The notes under the pieces are model-generated. The model had not been told where the DNA came from. It ran no database searches and saw nothing but the letters and a program-made list of their open reading frames with translations. DNA of 64,000 bases from Streptomyces sp. NBC_01283 (GTDB lineage: Bacteria; Actinomycetota; Actinomycetes; Streptomycetales; Streptomycetaceae): the NCBI RefSeq assembly GCF_041435335.1, contig NZ_CP108430.1, forward strand, positions 372,001 through 436,000, in the 5' to 3' direction. The position numbers and the translations under genes were made by a program. Shown in pieces: positions 36,109 to 44,638 of this stretch; the first letter of the stretch is position 1, and each line of letters starts with the position of its first letter.

Positions 36109-39100
36109 GTGTTACGGGCGACCACGTCAGGCACGCTCAGAGACAGGCAAAATCGGGTGGCAGTCATATCAAGGGTGGGGACGGCGGCGATGGCCGCCGT
36201 GATGTCCGGTGCACTGGTCGCGGGGGTGGCCTCGGCCGACTCCAGACCGGATCCAGGGAAGGACCGTAGCGCGGGCATACGTACCGGTGGGGAGACCAAG
36301 ACCGGTCGGGCGGCGCAGGGCGGGAAGACGGCGACCGTCACGTTGGTGACCGGCGACCGGGTGGTCGTCCGGGCAGGGGGCAAACAGGTCGTCCGGCTGA
36401 TCCGCGGCGAGGGGCGCGAGAAGGTCGCGATCGCGGTACGGCGCGAGGCCGGGCACACCTACGTCGTGCCGCAGGATGCCCAGTCACTGATCAACGCTGG
36501 CAGGCTGGACCGGCGGCTCTTCGATGTCACACGGCTCGTCGGGGACAAGTACGACGACGCCCACCGCACCTCGCTACCGCTGATCGTCAAGTACCGGCCC
36601 GGACGCGCCAACAACCGCCCCGGCGACACCTTCCACGGCCTGGCCCGCGATCGCCGTACGCTGCCCGCCATCGGCGGCGAGGCGTTCGACGCGCCCAAGT
36701 CCGGCGCAGGGGACGTCTGGACGAAGCTCACCGGCGGAACGGGCGGCCGTACGAACGCGCGGACCACCGCGGCCCCGGCCATCGAGCACCTCTGGCTGGA
36801 CGCCACGGTCCGTCCCTCTCTCGACAAGAGCGTGCCGCAGATCGGCGCCCCCACCATGTGGGCGGCCGGATACACCGGCAAGGGCGTCAAGGTCGCCGTC
36901 CTGGATACCGGGGTCGACCAGACGCACCCGGACCTCAAGGGTGTCGAGGTCGCCGAGAAGAACTTCACCGAGTCCGCACCCGACGCCAAGGACCGCATGG
37001 GCCACGGCACGCACGTCGCCTCGACCCTCGCGGGCTCCGGGGCCAAGTCGGGCGGCAAGTACAAGGGTGTGGCGCCCGACGTACAGGTCCTGGACGGCAA
37101 GGTCATCTCCGAGGTGGAGGGCACGGGGACCGAGTCCAGCATCGCCGCCGGCATGCAGTGGGCGGTCGACAGCGACGCCAAGATCGTCAACCTGAGTCTC
37201 GGCAGCCTCGACTCGCCGGGGACCGACCCGCTGGAGGAGGCCGTCGCACGGCTCTCCGGCAAGGCCCTGTTCGTCATCGCGGCGGGCAACGACGGCCCCG
37301 AGGCCGGTACGTTGAACTCGCCCGGCAGCGCCCCCGCCGCCCTGACCGTCGGCTCCGTCGACAAGCAGGACAACATCGCGGAGACCTCCAGCCGGGGCCC
37401 GCAGGCCGACGGGGTCGCCAAGCCCGACCTCACCGCGCCCGGCGACGACATCACGGCCGCACGCTCCACGCAGATCCCCGGCGATTCCGAGAGCGACCCC
37501 TATGTCGCCATGTCGGGCACCTCGATGGCGACGCCGCACGTGGCCGGTTCCGCCGCCCTGCTCCTCCAGCAGCACCCGAAGTGGACCGGCCCGCAGCTCA
37601 AGGCCGCGCTGACCGGCTCCGCCACGCCCAACCCCACACTCAACGCCCATCAGCAGGGGGCGGGCCGCGTCGACCTGACGCGCGCCGTCACCGCTTCCGT
37701 CGTCCCGGAGCCCGGCACGGTCGCCTTCGGCACGCAGGCCTGGCCGCACACCGACGACAAGCCGGTCGCCAAGACCGTCACCTACCGCAACCTCGGCACC
37801 AAGCCCGTCACCCTGACGCTCTCCGCCGACGCCCTGGACCCCAGGGGCCGCCCGGGGCCGTCGAAGATGTTCACCGTCAAGGACGCCAAGCTCACCGTCC
37901 CGGCGGGCGGCACCGCGAAGACCACCGTCACCGCCGACACCACGCTCGGCACCTCCGACGGCATCTACGGCGGGACGCTGCTGGCCGCCGGCGACGGCCA
38001 GGAAGTGCGCACCGGCCTGGTCGTCGACCGTGAGGTCGAGTCCTATGACCTCACGGTCAAGCACCTCGACGTCAACGGCACGGACTCGTCCAACTACACC
38101 ACCACGCTCACCGACCGCACGCAGCGGAAGATCGAGGTCCCCTACCGGGAGGGTCCGGTCACGCTGCGGGTGCCGAAGGGCACGTATGCGCTGGAGAGTT
38201 CCGTCTACGGCCCGACGAAGAGCTTCGCGGTCTTCGTCCAGCCGAAGCTGAAGGTCGCCGCGAAGGCGACGGTCATACTGGACTCGCGCAAGGCCAAGCC
38301 GGTGTCCGTGACCACCCCGGACGCCGGCGCGCGTCTGACGACGTCGGACATCAGCTACGACGACGCGGCGCTGGGCATCGCGCGCAGCTGGAGCCTGGGC
38401 GAGGACACCGTCATCCGCACCCTCGGCATCGGCGCCGCATCTCCCACCCTGAACGCCCAGTACAACGGTGTCTGGAAGGCCTCGGGGACGGCGGCGCGGA
38501 ACGTCGACTACCGGCTGGGCTTCAGCCGTAGCGGCAGCTGGTTCTCGGGCCTGAAGCACGCCGCCACCAAGGCCGAACTCGCCGAGGTGAAATACGGCGT
38601 CGGCTCCTCCGCCGCGCGGCGCAAGGGCACGCTGTCCGCCACGCCGATCGGCACGAACGGCTACAACCCGCCTCTGCAGCCGCTGACGGAACTCAAGCTC
38701 CCGGCCTCTGGTACGAGCTATGTCAACACCAAGGATCTGCGCTGGAGTTGGTCCATGGCGCAGCTCGACGGCACGGGGGCTTCCACCATCGACTACGGCA
38801 CCGGCGCGGTGGCGTACAAGGCGGGGAAGCGCTACACGCTGAACTTCAACACCGGTGTCGTCGGCCCCGACCTGAACGCCGATGACGGGCAGGGCGCGCG
38901 CCGCGCGGGCAACTCCATGGACGCCTACGTCCAGCTCTTCAGCGACGGCGCGGGGCATGCGGGCAGCTCCGTGACGACCGGCGGCTTCACCCGGCTGGAG
39001 TCGGGCGGCCGCACCATCGCCGAGGGGGGTCCCGGCGCGGTCAACGCCGATCTCCCGGCCGCCTCCGCCTCCTACCGTCTGACCATGGAGGCCACCCGCG

Positions 39101-39510
39101 CGGCCACGGTCGCCACCACCAGCACCAAGGTGGCCGCGGCCTGGACGTTCAAGTCGGCGAAGACGCCCGACGCCCCGCCCACCACGCTGCCCCTGTCCAC
39201 CGTCCGCCTCGCGCCGAAACTGGCGCTGAACGGCACGTCCCCGGCAGGCAGCACGCTCAAGGTGCCGTTGAAGGTGGCCGGCGCGGCAGCCGGACCCGGC
39301 AAGATCGCCGCCTTGACCGTCAAGGTCTCCTACGACGGCGGCAGCACATGGAAGTCGGCCGCCGTCACGACCGACACCAGCGGGGCGCACACCGCGAGCG
39401 TCAAGCACCCCGCGGCGGCCAAGCCCGTGTCGTACCGCGTGTATGTGAAGGACACGAGCGGCAACACCGTGACGGAGACGATCACGAACGCGTACCGGCT
39501 CGCTCCGTGA
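36109..39510 (+). CDS. Secreted subtilisin-like serine peptidase (S8)
   Basis: 1133 residues if GTG 36109 is used; GTG 36157 or 36175 are alternatives that still keep the signal peptide (GTAAMAAVMSGALVAGVASA). With GTG 36109 the second codon is TTA, rare in Streptomyces. Propeptide to about residue 240. Catalytic triad: Asp266 in VAVLDTGVD, His302 in GHGTHVAS, Ser472 in GTSMATPHVAG; oxyanion Asn394 in IAAGNDG. The remaining 600 residues are beta-rich and end in an Ig-like region (VKVSYDGGSTWKSAAVTTDT). Followed by a strong terminator. Single gene. Confidence 0.93.
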   Translation: MLRATTSGTLRDRQNRVAVISRVGTAAMAAVMSGALVAGVASADSRPDPGKDRSAGIRTGGETKTGRAAQGGKTATVTLVTGDRVVVRAGGKQVVRLIRGEGREKVAIAVRREAGHTYVVPQDAQSLINAGRLDRRLFDVTRLVGDKYDDAHRTSLPLIVKYRPGRANNRPGDTFHGLARDRRTLPAIGGEAFDAPKSGAGDVWTKLTGGTGGRTNARTTAAPAIEHLWLDATVRPSLDKSVPQIGAPTMWAAGYTGKGVKVAVLDTGVDQTHPDLKGVEVAEKNFTESAPDAKDRMGHGTHVASTLAGSGAKSGGKYKGVAPDVQVLDGKVISEVEGTGTESSIAAGMQWAVDSDAKIVNLSLGSLDSPGTDPLEEAVARLSGKALFVIAAGNDGPEAGTLNSPGSAPAALTVGSVDKQDNIAETSSRGPQADGVAKPDLTAPGDDITAARSTQIPGDSESDPYVAMSGTSMATPHVAGSAALLLQQHPKWTGPQLKAALTGSATPNPTLNAHQQGAGRVDLTRAVTASVVPEPGTVAFGTQAWPHTDDKPVAKTVTYRNLGTKPVTLTLSADALDPRGRPGPSKMFTVKDAKLTVPAGGTAKTTVTADTTLGTSDGIYGGTLLAAGDGQEVRTGLVVDREVESYDLTVKHLDVNGTDSSNYTTTLTDRTQRKIEVPYREGPVTLRVPKGTYALESSVYGPTKSFAVFVQPKLKVAAKATVILDSRKAKPVSVTTPDAGARLTTSDISYDDAALGIARSWSLGEDTVIRTLGIGAASPTLNAQYNGVWKASGTAARNVDYRLGFSRSGSWFSGLKHAATKAELAEVKYGVGSSAARRKGTLSATPIGTNGYNPPLQPLTELKLPASGTSYVNTKDLRWSWSMAQLDGTGASTIDYGTGAVAYKAGKRYTLNFNTGVVGPDLNADDGQGARRAGNSMDAYVQLFSDGAGHAGSSVTTGGFTRLESGGRTIAEGGPGAVNADLPAASASYRLTMEATRAATVATTSTKVAAAWTFKSAKTPDAPPTTLPLSTVRLAPKLALNGTSPAGSTLKVPLKVAGAAAGPGKIAALTVKVSYDGGSTWKSAAVTTDTSGAHTASVKHPAAAKPVSYRVYVKDTSGNTVTETITNAYRLAP

Positions 39511-39551
39511 CGAGGCGTCCGCGACGATGACAGGCCCAGCGGCCACGTCAT

Positions 39552-39595
39552 GAGGCCGGGCCACGGGAACGCTTCCCGTGGCCCGGCCTCTTTTT
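39552..39595 (+). terminator. Rho-independent terminator after the subtilisin gene
   Basis: 18-bp perfect stem (39552-39569 / 39573-39590, GAGGCCGGGCCACGGGAA and complement) with a CGC loop and TTTTT at 39591-39595. Lies 42 bases after the stop codon. Confidence 0.95.
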
Positions 39596-39735
39596 GTCGG
39601 TTTCGCCTTGAGGAAGCTCACGCGTGTCGCAGGTGCGTGAGCTGCGCGGGCCGTTGTCCCGTGCCACGCGCGAGGCCTGGCGATTTCCTTGAAGGAGTTC
39701 TCGGGCAGCGCGTTTCCTCGCCTACGGTTTGTTCC

Positions 39736-40260
39736 ATGACGAGTGACGGCGTAGTCGTGGATGAGGCGATCCGTGCGGCGTGGGCCGCATACCGGGTCCT
39801 GGACAAGCGGACTTCTGCTGAGGACCGCCAGGAGGCGCAGCAGCGCGTCACGGCCGCGGTGGACGCGTACGGGCGTGAGGAGGTGTCCCGTGGCACGGTC
39901 TTCCTGGTGGGCGTGCTGACCGGCTATCTGATCGCCGAACAGTCCGGTAGCGAGGATCGGCTCGATCCGCTCAGCGATCTGATCCCCGCCGTGATCCGCG
40001 GGCTCCCCACGTTCGAGACGGCCGACCCGGCTCAGGTGCCGATGGCCACCGGGGTCCTCATGGCCGCTGCGATGGGCATGGACACCGTGGAGTGGCGCGA
40101 CCGATTCGGGCAGATCCCGCCGGAGGAGGCTCTCGTACACGGCTTCGTGTTGTGGCTCCTCGCCGACCTCTTCGATTCCCTGGCCGGACGGCCCGGAGTC
40201 ATCGATCAACTGATGCGGGAAACCTTCGACTCCATGGCCGCCGAACAAGAACAAGGCTGA
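39736..40260 (+). CDS. Hypothetical helical protein
   Basis: 174 residues, not recognised. Entirely helical and acidic (EAIRAAWAAYRVLDKRTSAE, VFLVGVLTGYLIAEQS, EALVHGFVLWLLADLFDSLA). Two moderately hydrophobic helices but no clear membrane segment. ATG 39736 fits better than the longer frame that begins inside the terminator. Confidence 0.65.
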   Translation: MTSDGVVVDEAIRAAWAAYRVLDKRTSAEDRQEAQQRVTAAVDAYGREEVSRGTVFLVGVLTGYLIAEQSGSEDRLDPLSDLIPAVIRGLPTFETADPAQVPMATGVLMAAAMGMDTVEWRDRFGQIPPEEALVHGFVLWLLADLFDSLAGRPGVIDQLMRETFDSMAAEQEQG

Positions 40261-40379
40261 CGTGCGGGCCGTAGGCGATACCCGGCGGCCGGCTGTCGGC
40301 GGATACGGCCGTGGCGACCACGCGAAACGCCCCGCCCTGGGCCGTTGCGATGCTGGGGTCGGGCGCTGTCACCGGGCAG

Positions 40380-40640
40380 CTATCCGAGCCAGACGATGTT
40401 CAGGACGGTCAGGCGGCGCAGGGGCCTGTTCACCCAGTAGGTGAGGGACAGTTGGCCGACGGACGCGTACCGCACGTCCTCGCCCTCGGGGTCCTCCGCG
40501 TTCCACTGGCCAAAGCCCCAGGGGTCGGCCGCGGCAGCGTCCAAGACGTCCCACACCGTGTCTTCGACGTGCTCGGGCAGGATGCCGAGGACCTTCGCGG
40601 CCGACGGGGAGAAGCGGACCGCGTACGGCTGTGCGGTCAC
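40380..40640 (-). CDS. RelE/ParE-like toxin
   Basis: 86 residues from GTG 40640. Pattern YAVRFSPSAAKVLGILPEHV, DTVWDVLDAAAADPWGFGQW and VRYASVGQLSLTYWVNRPLR RLTVL fits the RelE/ParE toxin fold of type II systems, though catalytic residues cannot be fixed by eye. Overlaps the upstream gene by four bases (GTGA), with the DUF6247 gene first, an antitoxin-toxin order. Target unknown. Confidence 0.65.
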   Translation of the reverse strand: MTAQPYAVRFSPSAAKVLGILPEHVEDTVWDVLDAAAADPWGFGQWNAEDPEGEDVRYASVGQLSLTYWVNRPLRRLTVLNIVWLG

Positions 40641-40942
40641 CGGCGTCTGCCCCGCAGCTCCGCCATGTCGATGGATGCGCTGTCGTCGTGGCCGGAGGCG
40701 ACGAACGCGTCGACCGCCGGGGCGTGGGCCAGGCGGCCTTGCCACTCCTGGACGACCTCGTACAGCCCGGCCAGGGAGAACGTCCGGCGGGACTCCTCCA
40801 GCGCCGCTGCCCAGTCCCGCTCGAAGGCAGGCACCCACTGCGCTGCGCGCCGGTCGGCGCGCAGCTGTGCGAGGAGTTCGGCCGGAGCTCCCGGGGCGGG
40901 GGCGTAGGGCGTGACGGGGGCGTGGTCGGGCTGCGCGCTCAT
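40637..40942 (-). CDS. DUF6247 family protein, probable antitoxin partner
   Basis: 101 residues from ATG 40942, which has GGAGG upstream. Matches the pattern of DUF6247 proteins as I recall them: APAELLAQLRADRRAAQWVP, FERDWAAALEESRRTFSLAG, LYEVVQEWQGRLA. Translationally coupled to the toxin-like gene. Role as antitoxin is inferred from order and coupling. Confidence 0.65.
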   Translation of the reverse strand: MSAQPDHAPVTPYAPAPGAPAELLAQLRADRRAAQWVPAFERDWAAALEESRRTFSLAGLYEVVQEWQGRLAHAPAVDAFVASGHDDSASIDMAELRGRRR

Positions 40943-41107
40943 CGGCTGGTCCTCCTTGCGGGTCCTACCGTCACGGTACGCGCGCGGCGTGACTGTGGAC
41001 GCGGGCATGGGTAGATCTCTTCTATTGGTCCGTCAGCGGTGACACGGGGCAGGCCTTCTGCGCGGGTACGGGGGCTTTGCCGCGATCGTCTTGCGGTCGG
41101 CGTCGGG

Positions 41108-41142
41108 CATCGGGCATCGGGCATCGGGCATCGGGCATCGGG
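41108..41142 (+). repeat. Tandem heptamer, 5 copies of CATCGGG
   Basis: Five perfect copies of CATCGGG ending 10 bases before the ATG of the pentapeptide-repeat gene. A partial sixth copy (CGTCGGG) precedes them. Slippage would change the leader in 7-base steps. Confidence 0.9.
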
Positions 41143-41152
41143 ACGAGATGCG

Positions 41153-42179
41153 ATGAGTCGACGGGCTGCAGCCTCTGCTGGTCCTGGGCGATCCTTCGGT
41201 GTGATCCCTCAACCGATACGCCGCCGGAAGCCGCGTGGCCTGCGCCTATGGCCGGTCGGCCTCGTCCTGTCCCTGACCTTCATCGCTACGGTCGGCATCG
41301 CAGCCGGGGTGTTCTTCGCCGGGTGGGACCTGCTCGGCGCCCGCGGCCTGAAAGCCCAGCCACGCCTGGATGCCTCGACGCTGTTCGACCTGGTGAAGCT
41401 GGCGTTCGGGGTAGTGGCCGGGGCCGGTGCTCTGGTCGCCCTGGTGGTGGCCTACCGACGTCAACGGGTCGACGAGGACGGCGCGCTGCGCGAGGCGACC
41501 CGGCTGCACACCGAACGCTTCACCACGGCCGTCTCCCAGATCGGCGACGAGTCCGCCGCGGTGCGCCTCGGCGGGGTGCACGCGCTGGCCGGGCTCGCCG
41601 ACGACGCACCCACCGGCCTGCTGCGCCAGACGTGCGTCGACGTGCCGTGCGTATCTGCGCCTGCCCTACACCGCTGAGGCCGACCTGCCGCCGGACGACG
41701 CTGCCGCCCGGCACGCTTACCTGGCGCTGCGCGAGGTGCGGCACACCATCATCCGCCTCATCCGGGACCGCACGTCGGTCGACCCCGAGGAAACTTCCGT
41801 CTCCTGGCAGGGGTACGACCTCGACTTCACCGGCGTCGTCTTCGACGGCGGAGACTTCACCGGCGCTGTGTTCGCCCCCGGGGCCACGGTCTCCTTCCGC
41901 GACGCCCGGTTTTCCGACGGCACGTTCTCCTTTGTCTACGCGTGCTTCTCCGGCGGCACCGTCTCGTTCGGCGGCGCAACGTTCTCCGGCGGCACGGTCA
42001 TCTTCAACCAAGCGGTGTTCTGCGGCGGAAGAGTCGACTTCGGCGCCACGTTCTCGGGGGGGGGCACGGTCGACTTTCGCGGCGCGCGGTTCACCGGCGC
42101 CACGCTCGACTTCACCAGGTCGACCGGCCCCGCGCCGATCGACCTGGTGTCGGGGGCGGGTCGCTGCCGCACGGACTGA
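41153..42179 (+). pseudogene. Membrane-anchored pentapeptide-repeat protein, one frame break
   Basis: Frame one (41153-41640) has two membrane helices (GLVLSLTFIATVGIAAGVFF and LAFGVVAGAGALVALVVAYR) and a helical segment ERFTTAVSQIGDESAAVRLG then GVHALAGLADDAPTG, typical of actinobacterial pentapeptide-repeat proteins. From about 41645 the expected continuation is in another frame: AYLRLPYTAEADLPPDDAAA, REVRHTIIRLIRD, then repeats of the form FSGGTVSFGG, FSGGTVIFNQ, FCGGRVDFGA. A single missing base near 41648 explains it. Either a recent mutation or a sequencing error; otherwise the gene is whole (about 341 residues). Confidence 0.75.
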
Positions 42180-42638
42180 GCCTGCCAGATGCGTGGCTGC
42201 AGCCGGCGCCCTGACCGCCGCTCCGAACGACACCACCCCGTTCGTCGCGTCCCCGTCCCAGCCTCCCCCGGCCTCGAAGTAGCCCTCCACGACGGTGGAT
42301 CCGGGCATCCAAGGGTCTCAGCGAACGCGAGCGTGCCGATGGCCCGGTTGCGCAACCCCAGCAGGGAAGCGTGGGCTGCGCGACTGCCTGGCGCAGATGC
42401 TCGACCAGCAGGGCGGGGATCTGTCCGCAGCCGCGGACCACGGAAGCCGCGGACCACGGAAGCCTTCAGAAACCCACCCCTGCTGGACGATCTACTTCAC
42501 AACAGCCGCCCACGACCAGTACAAGAACCGGGGGACGACATCCCCGCGCCCTCCGCTCAGCCACTTCAAGAGGGCGCAGCTCCGTTCGGCGGCGCCCCTC
42601 GCTCGGGCCGTCGGTCCGCGAAAACGGCGGATGGCGGA
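42180..42638. other. Intergenic region, possible transposase debris
   Basis: 459 bases. On the minus strand AHASLLGLRNRAIGTLAFAE (about 42310-42370) resembles the C-terminal part of some transposases, but the match is too short to call. Confidence 0.3.
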
Positions 42639-43334
42639 TCAGGTGCCCGGCTTGCGGCCGTAGACGAAGACGTCGTCGCCCTTGCGCAGCATGTTCCAGT
42701 ACTTCACGGCGTCCTTCTTCGTCATGTTGACGCAGCCGTGGGAGCCCGGCGGGGACCAGACGCTGATGCCGACCGAATGGAACGCCTGGCCGCCGTCGAA
42801 GAACTGGCTGTACGGCATCGGCACGTGGTAGATGCTCGACACGTGGTCGATGTCGCGCCAGTAGACCTTCTTCAGGCCCGTGCGGGTTTCGTGGCCGTTG
42901 CGGCCGGTGCGTACCGGGATCGGGCCGTACTTGAGGTTCTTGCCGTCCTGGATCCAGCTGAGCTGGAGCGTCAGGTCGACACAGGCGATGCGTCCCTTGT
43001 TGGTCGGGCACTTACCCGCCTTGTTGGGGTTGTTGCCCACCGCCTTCTGCTTGTTCATGAGGTTCATGACGCCCCAGGTGACGCTGCCCGCGTACCCGGC
43101 GTTCGGGGTGATGTTGTGCTTGGTCTGGAAGGCCTTGATGACCTTGCAGTCGGCTGCCGACTGCTTGCCGTCCACCGGGCGGCCGAGGAACTTCTCGACC
43201 TGCTTCTGGTAGGGCCCGGTCTGTGTCGAGCACGACGCGGCCTGAGCACTGCCCGTGCCGAGCGCCACCGTGAGCGGGGCCACCAGCACGGTGATCCCCA
43301 GCGCCACAGCTCCTCGTCTGCGTATGTCCCCCAT
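42639..43334 (-). CDS. Secreted L,D-transpeptidase with peptidoglycan-binding domain
   Basis: 231 residues. Sec signal (GAVALGITVLVAPLTVALGT, cleavage near AQA-A). Residues 35-95 form a peptidoglycan-binding-like domain with three Cys. The YkuD catalytic domain follows with the conserved HSVGISVWSPPGSHGCVNM motif; Cys in SHGCVN is the nucleophile. Cross-links peptide stems 3-3 in the wall. Start ATG 43334 rather than 43361 because GAGGAG lies 9-10 bases upstream. The longer frame to 43832 is a shadow. Confidence 0.9.
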   Translation of the reverse strand: MGDIRRRGAVALGITVLVAPLTVALGTGSAQAASCSTQTGPYQKQVEKFLGRPVDGKQSAADCKVIKAFQTKHNITPNAGYAGSVTWGVMNLMNKQKAVGNNPNKAGKCPTNKGRIACVDLTLQLSWIQDGKNLKYGPIPVRTGRNGHETRTGLKKVYWRDIDHVSSIYHVPMPYSQFFDGGQAFHSVGISVWSPPGSHGCVNMTKKDAVKYWNMLRKGDDVFVYGRKPGT

Positions 43335-43542
43335 TGGTGCCCACTCCTCGTTCGTCATTGGTCCGCGGCTCGGATCCCACCTGTTAGACGACGCGGCCGC
43401 GGGGTTCGTTGTAGGGCGAATCGGCACAGGTGTGTAACAGAGGGCGATTTGCCGCCGGGGTACGGCAGGTATTGGCGACCATCGAGCACCTCGCCGAGGC
43501 TGCGCGGGCCAGGGGCGCGTTCGGCAGCGCCGACCGGCCAGC

Positions 43543-43883
43543 AAGGCGGGCTCTGCGTATACGTCCCCGGCTCCGACGGCCTTCTGAACGCCGGCCCGCT
43601 GCCTTCCGTTGAAACCCTGTCCGAGCCTCAGGCGAGCGGCAGGCCTTGCGTGTGGTGCGCCGTCGCCCTCAACACGACAGCCGCGCACTTCGGCGAGCGG
43701 GCCGTGGACGCCCACGGCAGCTCCGCTCACTGGTTCCCCCGCGGGTGCCGCCCCTGTGTCCTTCTGCACGTATACCGGACGCAGCTCGACCACACCCATA
43801 CATGCGAGCAATGCGCGGACGAGCTTGCGCACTGCCGCACCGGTACTGCCCTGCGGCAGATCCTGAAGGCGGCACGGCGGTGA
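43543..43883 (+). CDS. Small Cys-rich protein, start uncertain
   Basis: About 110 residues. The frame reads GSDGLLNAGPLPSVETLSEP, RPCVWCAVALNTTAAHFGE, WFPRGCRPCVLLHVYRTQLD, HTCEQCADELAHC, with four CxxC-type pairs suggesting a double zinc ribbon. No ATG, GTG or TTG begins the frame in the right place, so the start may be lost by a frame break near 43540 or be CTG. Overlaps the next gene by four bases (GTGA), which supports real coding. Confidence 0.5.
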
Positions 43884-44035
43884 CCGGGCGGTTCTGCTGG
43901 CACTGCGACCAGCCGATCACACAGGGTCAGCCCACCACCACCTTCGTCATGCTCTCCATCGCTGCGGGTGGTGCGGCCGTCACCCTGCACGAGAAGTGCG
44001 CCGAGCGGGCCGGATACGTCCGCCGCCATCCCTAG
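43880..44035 (+). CDS. Tiny zinc-ribbon protein
   Basis: 51 residues: VTGRFCWHCDQPITQGQPTT at the start, then LHEKCAERAGYVRRHP. CxxC plus HxxxC makes one zinc knuckle. GTG 43880 overlaps the preceding stop. Function unknown. Confidence 0.6.
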   Translation: MTGRFCWHCDQPITQGQPTTTFVMLSIAAGGAAVTLHEKCAERAGYVRRHP

Positions 44036-44143
44036 CCCCCGCCGCGGCTACGTCGGACTGGCCACAGCGGGAAGAGGCGGCCGCTCGAAAGTGAGCTCAT
44101 GGCGAGCGGCCGCCTGCTCCCTCGGCATCGAGCGGAGATCCCT

Positions 44144-44362
44144 ATGACTGCCCCTCTGGCTCCCTACCTGTGAGGTCAGTGCCAGCACACCATCCGAGAT
44201 GGCGAGACCTACGAAGACGGCATGTGGCAGACCAGCTCGGGTGGGCCTCTGCCTGGTGTCGCTGCCACGCCGCGCTGCCCTGAGGTCGTCCTCGTTCCCT
44301 GCCCGCCCTGCTTGGGGCGCTCTTGGAGGACCGGGTCCCTCAACCGCATACCTGCGCCATGA
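44144..44362 (+). pseudogene. Tiny zinc-ribbon protein with in-frame TGA
   Basis: ATG 44144 with GGAG upstream reads MTAPLAPYL, then TGA at 44171-44173, then GQCQHTIRDGETYEDGMWQT and on to a TGA at 44360. If the internal TGA were TGC or TGT, it would complete a CGQC knuckle like those of the neighbours. The end overlaps the next ATG by four bases (ATGA). Most simply a nonsense mutation. Confidence 0.4.
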
Positions 44363-44593
44363 GAACCACGGTGGCCGTTGACGGAGTCCGGCTGATCGTG
44401 CGCCCCGGGGTGAACTGCATGTGCCTGTGCCAGGCGCTGGTAGGCGAGAGCGAGGCGCTTCGGGCGGCGCGGGTCGCGGAGTCCGATTGCACTAGGCAGG
44501 TCTGCACCCGGAACCTGCGCCGGTGGCGGGCAACCGGGTCTCTCGTTAACGGGGGGGGCAGGACCGTCGTGCATCACCCCCGTAACAAAATGA
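44359..44593 (+). CDS. Small Cys-rich protein, end uncertain
   Basis: ATG 44359 overlaps the preceding stop. Reads MRTTVAVDGVRLIVRPG, then NCMCLCQALVGESEALRAAR, SDCTRQVCTRNLRRWRA. An 8-G run at 44551-44558 follows; in the annotated frame the protein would run through the FG-GAP gene, while removal of one G ends it at 44593 (about 78 residues). Function unknown. Confidence 0.4.
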
Positions 44594-44638
44594 TCTGCTT
44601 CCTTGTGCGGCCCGCGTCCACGCCCGTGAAGTGGGCTG

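Noticed and set aside
36574..40254. Minus-strand open frame of 1226 codons antisense to the subtilisin gene
   Set aside because: Its composition (Gly/Arg/Val-rich, no domains) is that of a high-GC shadow frame; the plus-strand gene has full catalytic motifs and a terminator.
41108..41142. Direct repeats considered as a CRISPR array
   Set aside because: Units are 7 bases with no spacers; this is a simple tandem repeat.
42310..42370. Possible transposase tail on the minus strand
   Set aside because: About 20 residues only and a generic pattern.
42189..43883. Plus-strand open frame of 564 codons
   Set aside because: The first 440 codons are antisense to the L,D-transpeptidase; only the 3' Cys-rich part is likely coding.
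44168..44176. Selenocysteine codon reading of the internal TGA
   Set aside because: No SECIS element could be shown by eye; nonsense mutation is simpler. Kept only as a point to check.
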